Source: Luidia sarsii | Taxonomy: Eukaryota; Echinodermata; Asteroidea; Paxillosida; Luidiidae | NCBI GenBank assembly: GCA_949987565.1 | Contig: OX465112.1 | Coordinates: 19,751,361-19,815,360 of the forward strand | DNA: 64,000 nucleotides | Reading direction: 5' to 3' | In this document: piece after piece, positions 12,747-23,190 of the stretch | Numbering within the stretch: the first letter of the stretch is position 1 | Layout: each line of letters starts with the position of its first letter | Notes under the pieces: model-generated | The model's input: the letters and a program-made list of their open reading frames with translations, nothing else | Database searches by the model: none | Told to the model about the DNA's origin: nothing | Made by a program: the position numbers and the translations under genes

Positions 12747-15416
12747 CTTTCCCAACTGTTTGCAGGAGCCTCTACAACCATGAATGATCTGTGGAACTGC
12801 TACCACCGATGAGTGATCATTGTCGCAGAAATGTTATAATTCGCGGAGTTTCTATGGGGACCGCCCACTTTTCTACAGAGCACACGCTAGAGTGTTCATC
12901 GTTAGTTTATGTACGAGTTATATGCACCTATATATATAACGCGCACAAAACAAACGCATATAGAACGTGTACTAAACGCCGAGCAGACTCAGCGCACGTT
13001 GTCTACGTGACGGGCAAGAAAAATGACTGCCACCAACTGCACGTGTGTATTAAAAAAAAGTTTGGCGGTGACAGTTGGCTCTTCCGTTCGGTGGAATTAC
13101 TCCCCGGTAAATCGGTTGTCACGTTCTCGATTTTGCGGAGAATTTCGAATCTATCGGGGAAAGGATTATTTATCGGGCTTCAAGCTTCAGAGACCTAAGA
13201 TTTGAGTATGATCAGATTTAGGGTGGTCCATCTTTTGATTACTGAGTGACATAGTAATAACATGGGATTTGTACACCGCCTGCCCATTTTTGTACAAGAG
13301 AGGGCGCTGTTTAAAGTTACCGTACCGTACAGTAACGAAGCAGAATTATTATTAATTGACAAGATATAAGTGTTGTGCAGGTTGTAGGTCTTCAATGCAC
13401 CCTGGATGTTATAAAATTATTTTTCTGCGATAAAGGTTTCGAAAGATCTTAACAATTTCTAGACATCAATGCTTTGAGGGAAAGAGGGATGAAATTGCAA
13501 CACAGAAACCACATTTTGTTCTGTTCTCGACACGTTCTATTTTAATTTCCCTTTAGCTCTCTGCAAGCAGTAACTTCAAAGTCCAAATAGCTTTCCAAAC
13601 ATTATCTAAAATATCTCTATTCATCAACCATAGACAAAAAATGTCCTGATAATTCTCAGCCAGCACTACTGGGCACACATATACAGGTATAATTCTGTTT
13701 CCATGGTAACAACACAAGAGCTAAAGGGGGGGGGGGTTGATTGAGAAGATAATGGCATTTTGCATGAAATCATAGAGAATTTACTCCTTTAATTTGGAGC
13801 TCAAATTGAGATCTCAGCAACTCCCCATCCACAAATCACATACTTTAGAAACATTTATAGCCTTGAAAAACCAGTTTTGCAACTGTGTACACTACTCATT
13901 TTTTGAAACGTTTGGCATATTTATAGAAACATCAGTCTCAGAAGCACTTGTCACAATTACTGTGAGTTACAACTCCATCATTATTTTGTCAATCTCCCAT
14001 GATGATCTCTCAGGCTGGATTCTATAAGCTTTCCCTGGATCTACCCCGGTCAGCACTGGGATGCTCCGATATCATCACCTCACCCAGCATGAACGCAGGG
14101 TCATTTAGGGGTAACTCGCTTCTACCCAGGGAAACTTAATGACCCAGAGTGACCTTTATGGAGAACACACTCATTCCTCATAGTTTTTAAGAAATAAGTT
14201 CAAATGCTTTGTAAATTAGAATGCCATCTTTCGAGGCTATGTTCTGTGGTTGATTTCACCAAACCCATCATAACTTACGATCAATCGCAAGACAATGAGT
14301 AATTCGCAGAAACCATACGACTTATCACAAATTATGACGGGTTATTCATCATAAGTTGAGTTACGATGCATCATAAGGCTTTGTGAAAGCCAGCCCTGCA
14401 ACTGAGCTAATCACATCTTCATCTGCTTACTCCTAAGGTCTGAGAGGCTTCAAATAAGGCGAAACAAGGTATTGACACATAGGAACCCATGCTGTCTCGT
14501 GACATCGATAGCAAGGTCAAACGCTTCTCAGAAATCCCTCCTCTTCTCTTTCCTTTCTTTGACACCAATGGGAAATTAATATATGCCTATAGATTAAAGT
14601 CAGTGCAAGTACATAGATATATCGCTAGTTCTGAGTAAAGAGTAAGAAAGCAAATGGTTGCAAGGCCAAAAAGAGCTTCAAGTATAAAAGTAGTAAGCTG
14701 ACGCTCTTCAAATGTCAGAGGAATTAAGTCTCCAGATAACAGGATATCTTTAGTTTTCACTCTATATGCATGGCTGACTTATCCTGAAGATTCATTTTAT
14801 TTAAAGCAAACATAAGGTTGATGCTAACTGCACAGGGCACAAACTTTCAATGCCTTATTTTTGAAAGATGGATTTTGCTTGGTTTGAGGAAAAACTGTAC
14901 GTTAATTTGCTGCTCACCTGAAACTGAAAATGTCTTGTTTCTTAACACTATAATATGAAGTTAATAGATATTAAACTTTCATTATAACACATTATCTTTG
15001 TCCAAAGAAAAAACCATCACACGCAGTTAAAAATTCAAGCATGATGAATGAGCGACAGAAATGAAGACATTTAGATATATAAATAGATAAGTCACAAACT
15101 ATGCCAATATTTGTACTACATTGTAACCAATAATTTATACGCATATACCACAATTTCCAATTCATTGTGTACTTTCCTATAAACTGACAAGGTTAATATG
15201 TCTCATGTGATTAAACGTTATTTCCCACATGTTCTGTGCAAATAACTGGACCAAAGATACCTCAAATCAAAGCTATTCTCGGATGCCTTCTGCCTTATCC
15301 AAGGCAGACCATTTTAGTTGTTTACATCTCAGAAAAAAAACCACAATCTGCTGTTGAACACTGTCATAAGCTCTTCATAGATCACAAACAAACCTCATGA
15401 GAAGGCTTTTTTAAAA

Positions 15417-15599
15417 CGCAGTGGCTGTTGTTACGGCAGTCGTCCGTGTGGTTCCCTGACTTGATTGTATTTCGTCAGCATTGCAGGCTGGTTGAACCAG
15501 TCTATTAGCTGATAGTCTGGTTTCAAGAGCTAAACATCCTGACAAATACTGTGAAGTCAGGGAACCACACGGACGATTGCCGTAACAACAGCCACTGCG
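15417..15599. mobile_element. 183-bp MITE with 9-bp target duplication
   Basis: Ends are long inverted repeats beginning CGCAGTGGCTGTTGTTACGG. The element is flanked on both sides by TTTTTAAAA (15408-15416 and 15600-15608), an exact 9-bp duplication. A 227-bp relative with its own 9-bp duplication is at 46343-46569. A 9-bp duplication fits Mutator-like (or Merlin-like) elements. Confidence 0.9.
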
Positions 15600-16104
15600 T
15601 TTTTAAAAATGCCAAATCCCTAGATCTGTATGAAGCACGCACTCAACAACATTGTATTCCTACCAATGCAATCTCATGTAGATTATATCTGGGCCCAATT
15701 TTATAGAGCCGCTAAAGCGTCAAAATCTCTCAAGCATGAAAAGTCTTCATTGTCTAAATTGGATAACACACCACATTGTGATGGCAATTACTTTGGACTT
15801 GCATTCTGCTATTCTTGACTAAGCGTGAAACAAAAGTGAAGTTTGGCTTGGCAAGGTGATCCTATGAATCATGACATTTGGTGCTAAAGCAAAGTTTGAT
15901 GGTTTCAGGTACCAAAGCAATTTTTTATACAGTAGAGTGTACCAAAGGCTGTATAGAACAACAATCCAATTCCCAACAAATCCAAAACTATGGTTTAGAA
16001 AATTCAATCGCTAAACAGTTACTGCAAGAGCTGAAAAGACCTGCTACACTTTGGTCCTGGTTACTCACAAATACTGCAGAACCAGTCTTTGCTAGAATTA
16101 TTTT

Positions 16105-16400
16105 AAAAAAAAGCAAAGAAAACTTTGACTGGACCGGTATTTGAACCCGAAACCTCTGGTTTTGCCTACCAGTGATCTGAGGTTACAAGCCCTTAGATGG
16201 TGACCATCCCAAATAGTCCACTAGTCTTTGCCGGGATGGGGGCGTCAGTCAGAAGCAATTCAACAATTAACTGCCGCATATCTCCAGGGATCACACCCCT
16301 GCTTTCATTTAGATGCAAACAACCAATTGTTGTAAACCTGGCTACAGCAGCTCAGGGATCACACACAGCGGATGCAGCTTTTTCAATCTAAGTAAAAACT
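16105..16400 (-). mobile_element. Near-complete SINE, minus orientation
   Basis: In minus orientation it has the body (CTGCATCCGCTGTGTGTGAT), GGGGTGTGATCCCTGGAGAT, ACTAGTCTTTGCC in reverse, the tRNA-like part and the CAAAGTTTTCTTTGC tail. This copy shows the standard order of segments seen in the others. Confidence 0.7.
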
Positions 16401-17205
16401 GACTGGGAACTTTTCAACAATTTGGAAACGGCAAAGCAATATAATCCTTTAGGAGAGATCCGAATACAGGAGGAAAGGATGGTAGATTGGAATGACATTT
16501 CAAACATAAATTTAAAAAACAACATAAAATGCAACAGGTATGCAGTGCACACTAAAGTAAAATGGGTAGAAATAATCTGAATTTTCTGAAACAAAATAAA
16601 TATGGTTTAAGGGCAAGGCAGCCTAAATACCTATTTTTAAAAAGCCAAATTAAGGTCCTCCACATATTAAGAAGAAAGAAAAACAACCTTCTATGCTGAG
16701 TTTAAAAATAAACGACACCTTAAAATCCTCTATAGCTTTGAATGTCAATCACTCAATTCTGATCATTAAATTTCTGATATATTTTGGTTTTGCATGCACC
16801 TCCGACAAATAAATACAACATGAAACTGTTTAAATAATGTCTTCACTCGAAGGAAATTATTTGTGATGCACAAAATAAGATGAGTTTATAGCGACACAAA
16901 TCATAACCAAGCCTGGCCTAATTCAAAGAAACAATGTACTTCAATTGGCACAGCAGCCACAAGATTTCTGGGCTATTTTCCACAGTTAAACCTAACAGCA
17001 TATCAAAATACACGTCATAACTTCAATCCCTACGTTTTCCACTCACATCCAAAAATACACAGGTTTCTCTTTCGTTTCTCTTCGACCTTTTGCTGATCTC
17101 ATCGTCGGTTTCATTCATCGCAGAATGGGGGGGTACTTAACCTAAGAGTAAGAGGCTGTTACTACCCTGGGAAGAAGGATCAGAGATGACTATGATGGGT
17201 TAACA

Positions 17206-20200
17206 TCAGAGTTGCTGAGCGATCCTTCGATATCGTTGCAGCCATTCCTCGACCATCTGTCCAATCAGGACAGGTCGTTGCTTGTGGTGCACCTGTTGCG
17301 CTACAAAGACTCCACCTGAGGTGTAGCAGCAGTCAAACCACTCGTTCAGGAGTCGTTCTTCCGAACCCAGCTGAGGGAACGATCGGAGAAATAAGCACTT
17401 TAGAATCAATCTCAAAAGTTGGAGGGCCTGACATTTTGATCCTAGCAGGACCTTTCTCAAAGGGAAAACAAACAAAAGGGTGGGAGGATCAAAGGGACAG
17501 GAGGGAGGTGGGAGATCAAAGGGAAAAGGGACAGAGAAGATGAAAGAAAAGAGGGATTAATGAAGTGAGGATTAGTCATTCCCTTCCTGGATGTTGAGGC
17601 CATGAGGTTGGATAGTGCGGAGACACTTAATCCACACTTTCTCCCTGCTGTGGCAGACAGCACTTTAGAATGAAAATATCAACCATTTCACCCTTCTAAT
17701 CAACAACTTCAAACACTTTGGCATGACTACATCTCACGATTATCAACAATTCTTATCATTTCACAATTTGCAATCTGCTGACTGACAGATCCATTTCTGA
17801 AATATTAGATGATGTTTTGATGTAAGCAGGAACTACCTGAGAGGTAACAGGAGGTCCTGCTGTGATTGAAACGTCAGGCACTGTACATTTTTGTATGGTT
17901 TTTCCTTGCTGCTATACAACATACAACATCCACCACATGACCTCAACAAGCTGCGTGGTCAGCACGTCGGCACTAGAAAGTGGGAGTCGCGGGTTTGAAT
18001 CCTGCCAGAGCTGGGCATCAGGCAAAGCACTGAGCATTCAGTGTTAATCACGTCGAGCAGGGCAAACCCTCATTCTCCTCAATGCAAACATCATGTTATA
18101 TCTATGATGGTTTTTTCTTGCTTCGTTCATACAGGTACTTCACAGCCAGTCACAGACTCAGACATACAGCAGAATCCTGGACATCTTACCTCGAGCGGAG
18201 TGATGAAGTGAATGGGGAGAAGCTTCCCTTCAAAGTCGGTCAGTGGCAGGTAGACAGTCTGAGTCTCGTCGTTGGTGTTCAGATTGGCTCCCGCTCCCTG
18301 GTTGTCGTCGGACTCCATCTCCATGGGAACCAAGGCCGAGAAGTGACCCCTGGTGTACCCCAGGGCAATGGGGCTCTTCCAGCAGAAACTGGCCTCCCAG
18401 AGTAGAGGTAGGTAAACGCCTGCAATCAACCAAATCAAACAAAATCAACCCAATCATCCAAACAAACCCAAATCTTCCAAATTAACCCAATCATCCAAAT
18501 CAACCAAATCAACCCAATCAACCTAATCAACCAATCAACCCAATCATCCAAATCAACTAAATCAAACTAAAACAACCCACAGGAACATTGGTGTTAAGAT
18601 TGGAAGACTTGCATATAGTACTTACACCGTGCAACCCTTCCAAATCTTGTCTATAACTCATGCTTACCTTGAAAACGTGCATAGCCAATGTTCTCCCCGC
18701 GAAAGCTCTTGATAAACTTGACGCCATAGACGATGATTGGACGGCGCATGATATGTGCAAGGGCAAAGATGTGGATCTGTTCTAGGGCAGCCCCTGGCTG
18801 GCCAGCCAGGCTGAGCATGAGTGACCAGTCCTGCTCCCACTGGTCATCCTCCAGGGTGAAGTGCATGCTTTCCACTTGCATTGATTCGTACTCTTTCCAA
18901 CGGGCAAAGAACCTGGAGAGAAGCAATATTGGGAGGAACAAAAGGCAGGCATGTAAGTGATCGACAAAGTTATTTCCTGAAAATCATTGAAGGCCAATCA
19001 ATCGTGCGACTGCGAGTGAGCGCTTACACGACCGAGAAATGCGACTGCGAGTGAGCGCTTATGCAACCAAGAGATTCATGGCAGGGGTGCAGACGCCCTT
19101 CAGTTTTTAGGATTTTAGACTTGCGAGTAATAAACTATTTGTCGATGTTTGAGTGAAGATTTCTCAAAAAGTACAGCACCCCAGACCGTAAGATTTCATC
19201 ATCCAGGGGATTCTATCATGACCATCTACATCTGCAGGGGTGCAGACGCCCTTCAGTTTTTAGGATTTTAGACTTGCGAGTAACAAACTATTTGTCAATG
19301 TTTGAGTGAAGATTTCTCAAAAAGTACAGCACCCCAGACCGTAAGATTTCATCATCCAGGGGATTCTATCATGACCATCTACAAACTGTGTAAATTAGAA
19401 GGAAATCTGTGGACATGGATGTTTTCCGATCTTCCCAATGTTGTATTGGGCCTTTAAATGTTATTGGATGGAGTTATTGGTTATAACAAACCTCGTGCCT
19501 CCGTCATTGAGACTGTCTCCCAGTGCTTGTCTGAGTGCTGCGTCTGTGTCAAACACTCCCCATGTAGCCTGTAGCACTGAGTCTAGCAGGCAATCCCCAG
19601 CCGTCCGATTCCAGAGGGCGTAGAGGCGGCTGCCTAAACCATCAGCCACCTCCACACTCCAGTTGATGATTGGCGACTCTTGTTCTAGCTCTGTGAACGG
19701 ATAAAAATATGCGACCAGGCTGACCTTCAAAATGCTACAAGAACAAGCTGCATCCACTTTGTGTGATCCCTGAGTTACTGTAGCCAAGTTTACCCCAATT
19801 GATTGCCTGCATCTGAATGAAAACAGGGGTATGATCTAACGCCGTGATCCCTGGGAATATATGACTGGCGTCCCTACGACAAAGACTAGATGACTATTTA
19901 GGGAGGCCGCCATCTAAGGGCTGGATGGTTCAGATGGTAAGTAAGAGCACTGGTATGCGGGTTTATGTCCTGGTCCAGTCAAAGTTTTCTTTTCCAAGAT
20001 AGAAGAAAATGAATCGAACATTCTTCTTCATCCTAAACTGTACTTCTAAATAACCCTTAAATTATATCTTTTCTCTAAATCTAAAAATTTACTCCTGGAA
20101 TATATCACTCTAGTGGATATTGATGACATACAGATGTTTCAATTGAACCATCTAGAAATTGGGATTCTAGATGATATCTCCTGGAGGAAAACTATCTATA

Positions 20201-21797
20201 ATCTATAATCTAATGTAATCTTATCTATGTCTAGTCTTTGGAGGTGTATCGTTACCTTTTTGTACATCCCTGTCTAGCAATTCATCTAGCAGTTGATTTC
20301 TGACAGTAAGTGGAAGATCTTCTATATCTGAAGAAAGAAAGTCACACAAAAACAAATGTTTAAATCTTGTAGACGCTCCTATTTTCACTTGAACAATCCA
20401 ATGCATGATCGTTACAAGATGCTTCCTGGATATGGATGAATGATGATGGTGTATTATGTCAAGATTTTCTCAAAGGTTAGAGGGCCTGACGTTTCAATCC
20501 TAGCAGGACCTTTCTCAAAGATAGGTCCTGATAGGATCGAACGTCAGGCCCTCTAACTTTTGAGATTGATGTATTGCAGTTTGCGATGCAGTTGTTTTGG
20601 TATTTACTTCATGTCAAGATTGTGTGATATCTGAATGATTGACTGGCTCTTACCTCCTGGCAAAATGAACGTGAGCAAATCCGTCACAAAGAAACACAGA
20701 AAGTCTCCCTTCCTCTGACGCAGAGACTTGGCAATCTCTCTGCGTATTCCCACAGCCAGATCAGGGCAGACCTGGGAGGGAGGGCGCTTGACCACGTTAC
20801 TGGTGACATCGGGGGTCAGGAGTATGGCCACCAGATCCTCGCGCTGAAATCTAATGGCCAGATGGACCAGGGTGAAGCCAACATCAAAAGCACTGGGCCT
20901 GTTGAGTAAGGTCACTTCATCACGGGTAAGCTGGCGGGTTGGCGACCCGCCTGAGGTAAGATACAATTCAACGGCTCTCGCATCGCCTTCGATGACCCCA
21001 ATGCAAGCGTTGAGGAACAGCCAGTCGGACTTGCGTAGACGCTTGCGAATCTGCTTCAGACGTTTGTCGTGCTCCGCCAGGTTAATGGTACCGTGCATGG
21101 CAACAGTCTGAGGAGAGGATCGTGTTGCCGTCGGCAGGCAGACTTGCTGGAGTTCTACTTTAGAGTCTGGGCTCTGTGGGGGTGACCTTGGCGGGGAGCT
21201 GCGACAAGATGCCTCCATGTTGCGTAAATTCTCCTCAATCAGAGAGCTATCGGCGGCCACGCCCGACTCGGGGCTGTGCTTGGTCCGCATGCACATGCAC
21301 AGAGCACATTTCTTGGCGCGGGGCCAGTTCTCGTACGTGCAGGCATGGCACGCCCACTTCTTGACGTTCTGACCGAGGCCACGATTCCGGTCGTTATTCC
21401 CGACTTGGCTTGCTTCCGGGGATCGCGGCGTCCTGATGTTCTTGGACACGGCTCTCCCCCAGCTCTCCCGGGTGGGACTGCTACTTCCTGCTGAGGAATA
21501 ACACAGTGCACATTTGCTAGCTTGCGGCCAATTCATATAGGTGCAATTTTGGCAGGACCACTTTGACTTAGCCGACTGTGAGGACACTCCCCTGTGCTCG
21601 ATACCTGGAAGAATCAAGGGTATGGTGCCGGTACCTGTGGCTCGTGGGATCAGCTCCCGTCGACAACTCTCCGGGGACGTCGGGGCGCTGATGTACTGGA
21701 CGGGTTTGTGCGCTTGACAGAGGGTGCACTTGATGGCACTGGGCCAGTTGAAATACGTACAATACTCGCAGGTCCATTTCTTGTGGTCATCAGTCAT
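17206..21797 (-). CDS. ZRANB1: Ubiquitin thioesterase ZRANB1 (Trabid)
   Basis: Trabid cleaves K29- and K33-linked (also K63) ubiquitin chains and has been tied to Wnt signalling. Six coding exons: 21797-20654, 20327-20256, 19690-19492, 18912-18668, 18419-18190 and 17370-17206. They encode 684 residues (human protein 708). Three NZF zinc fingers with the W-x-C-x2-C...C-x2-C pattern lie at about residues 6-30, 78-102 and 147-171. The ankyrin ubiquitin-binding region (AnkUBD) spans about 255-345. The OTU domain follows: catalytic Cys in AGDCLLDSVLQATWG (about residue 439) and catalytic His in YTRGHFSAL (about 579). Both catalytic residues and all NZF cysteines are present, so the enzyme should be active. 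The start MTDDHKKWTC matches the family. An acceptor (TTTTTCAG) about 25 bp upstream of the ATG indicates a 5' UTR intron. Identification is from the protein sequence and is very secure. Confidence 0.97.
17405..17669 (-). mobile_element. PLE 3' fragment in the last intron of ZRANB1
   Basis: Minus-strand reading gives the end of the GIY-YIG-type ORF (LNIQEGND-like, here decayed), a pyrimidine-rich tail and the CCTTTGAGAAAGGTCCTGCT motif. It is the same subfamily as the fragment at 51118-51531, with the identical AGGAAGGGAATGACTAATCC segment. Confidence 0.65.
17850..18110 (+). mobile_element. SINE of the second tRNA-like family (Leu/Ser-like)
   Basis: After a decayed PLE motif (GGTCCTGCTGTGATTGAAAC) comes a tRNA-like unit ending GGTTTGAATCCTGCC, and a tail with GAGCAGGGCAAACCCTCATT, TCTCCTCAATGCAAACATC. 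The same tail occurs near 26090-26165, 31240-31315, 34860-34890 and 60430-60560. Confidence 0.6.
18420..18580. repeat. AATCAACC-type simple repeat in a ZRANB1 intron
   Basis: Imperfect repeats of AATCAACCAAATCAACCC-like units fill most of the short intron between 18419 and 18668. Confidence 0.8.
19006..19453. repeat. Tandem duplication inside a TTAA-type MITE copy
   Basis: Two adjacent copies of about 155 bp, each starting GGGGTGCAGACGCCCTTCAG and containing the TTGCGAGTAA(T/C)AAACTATTT hairpin sequence, followed by the element's GGGCCT-TTAA right end at 19453. Just before them (about 19006-19065) is a short duplication of CGACTGCGAGTGAGCGCTTA. Confidence 0.75.
19738..19993 (+). mobile_element. 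SINE copy in a ZRANB1 intron
   Basis: Plus-oriented body (GCTGCATCCACTTTGTGTGA) leading through AAGACTAGATGACTA into the tRNA-like unit (CTGGATGGTTCAGATGG) and the GTCAAAGTTTTCTTT tail. It lies 47 bp beyond the splice acceptor of ZRANB1 exon 3. Confidence 0.7.
20466..20575. mobile_element. Inverted pair of PLE motifs
   Basis: Minus copy (GGGCCTGACGTTTCAATCCT) immediately followed by plus copy (ATAGGATCGAACGTCAGGCC), joined around TTTCTCAAAG. A short inverted structure in ZRANB1 intron 1. Confidence 0.65.
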
Positions 21798-22001
21798 ACT
21801 GATCTACCAGGCTTTCAAACTGAAAAAGTAAATGGAAGTAACGGAATTAATATCAGACAGATTTGGGGTAATTCAAAAAATTAATCACTCTTGACTCTGT
21901 ATTTCTGTAGTCTGTCCTTGGGTTCAACTTCAACAATGCAAGATTAATCCAACAACATTTTTCATGGAAGTGAACTGTAAAATACGAAATGGTGCTTGCC
22001 A

Positions 22002-22090
22002 TAGTCCGAGTAACTTGGACCCTTACAATCGCCCTTTTTTTTTTTTTTTTTTTAAAAGGGCGATTGTAAGGGTCCAAGTTACTCGGACTA
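22002..22090. mobile_element. 89-bp foldback MITE with 8-bp target duplication
   Basis: Perfect 34-bp terminal inverted repeats starting TAGTCCGAGTAACTTGGACC and separated by an oligo-T loop of about 20 bp. GCTTGCCA flanks each side exactly (21994-22001 and 22091-22098). An 8-bp duplication fits hAT or P elements. Confidence 0.92.
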
Positions 22091-22769
22091 GCTTGCCAGT
22101 GGCAGTAGGCAGTACCAGGCACTACCACAGTACTCCAGTACAGCAGTAGAAAGAGACTGTAATTGGAATAAAAATGAATCCGAATAAATCACAGACAAGA
22201 TGAGAAACAAGGAAATCTACCGTCCATTTCATCATCACTCAGGCGATGTTTTGAAAATGATTAACCAGCGATCTTAAATTAAATAACAAACAAACAAGAA
22301 ATGAAAACAAGATCGTTTTTTCTCTCTATCACCCGGAAACCAGAGCAAGATCGCCAAATGTGGAACGTACCTCCTCCTCAACTCTTCCACTGCCTCTCGA
22401 AAAAGTAAAAAAAAAGTAGAATGGGTTTCTTCCAGCTCCAAATGACAATCATAACAAACCCATTTTTTTCGTCCTGCACCAACAAAGAATGAACTCCTTG
22501 GTCTAGACTCTAGACTGCCATTTTTAATAACATCAGCTGGTTCCCGCGGTTAACCGCAATGATATTAGTATTTTGGTTCTATTCATCTATCGCGTGTCGA
22601 CCTTATGATCACCAGCGAACGCAGGGAAGTGTTTTGCATTCTACGAACGAGACGAAGGCCGTCTTTAAAGTTAATGGCTACAACTTTGAATTACACGGGA
22701 GTTATGGAAGTTGCCAGCCAGTGGCTTCACTTTGGATGGATACGGCTTTGCATCACAGTATCGAAGCTA

Positions 22770-23020
22770 GTCTTGGTTCAAGACGTTGTTGGTTGAGATA
22801 CTCGAACTCCCTACGCGCGAGGGCGCCATGAATTGAGCATAGACTCTTGAGCAGGGAGTAAAGGGACTAGTCTAAGGCCGACTTTAGTTTCCCCTAGAGT
22901 CTTAGTTTCCCCTAGAGTCCTTTTATAGAGGGACTCAAATTCCCCCTAGAGGAACAGTACATAATGATACATACATGTACAGGGTCGGCTATACAAACCA
23001 ACAACGTCTTGAACCAAGAC
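22770..23020. mobile_element. MITE with TA target duplication
   Basis: Terminal inverted repeats of about 25 bp (GTCTTGGTTCAAGACGTTGT and its complement), flanked by TA on both sides, as in Tc1/mariner-type elements. Internal short repeats of TTTCCCCTAGAGTC. It occupies part of the spacer 5' of SUFU. Confidence 0.75.
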
Positions 23021-23190
23021 TATGTCGAAGCCAGCTGATTGACCTACATTAGCTGTACGGCGTATCGTAACTGGTAGCCGTCGTGACTTTTACGCACAGT
23101 TATCGTACGCTTGCTGGGTTACCAGCGGTCATTCCACGCAGAAGTAGGGAGAGTTTTTCGACAAGTTGCAGGAAAGATTTTTCGTCCAAA

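Larger units (their letters stand above)
12747..17205. other. Spacer between the acidic gene start and the ZRANB1 stop
   Basis: 12747-13200 is the 5' leader and promoter side of the acidic gene; several short open frames there look like chance. A ten-base G run lies near 13727. The 9-bp-TSD MITE sits at 15417-15599 and a full SINE at 16105-16400. The rest (13200-15400 and 16400-17200) shows no gene that I can support. Confidence 0.6.
21798..23190. promoter_or_regulatory. Divergent ZRANB1/SUFU promoter interval
   Basis: About 1.4 kb between the two start codons. On the minus strand a splice acceptor lies at about 21820, and a good donor (GAGGAG-GTACGT) near 22370 could end a non-coding first exon of ZRANB1. 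Two MITEs lie here, at 22002-22090 and 22770-23020. The core promoter positions are not evident. Confidence 0.5.

Noticed and set aside
12746..12806. Upstream in-frame ATG at 12806 as the start of the acidic protein
   Set aside because: The ATG at 12746 has a better context (A at -3) and the added N-terminus (MVAVPQIIHG) is unlike the rest. Kept as an alternative only.
12791..13198. 135-codon plus-strand frame upstream of the acidic gene
   Set aside because: No domain, overlaps the promoter side and contains short repeats. No support as a gene.
18127..18485. Overlapping plus-strand frames over ZRANB1 exon 5
   Set aside because: Antisense shadows of the conserved OTU-coding exon.
23083..23190. 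In-frame ATG at 23083 as the SUFU start
   Set aside because: It would add 36 residues unlike the SUFU N-terminus; the ATG at 23191 has a better context and the expected length.
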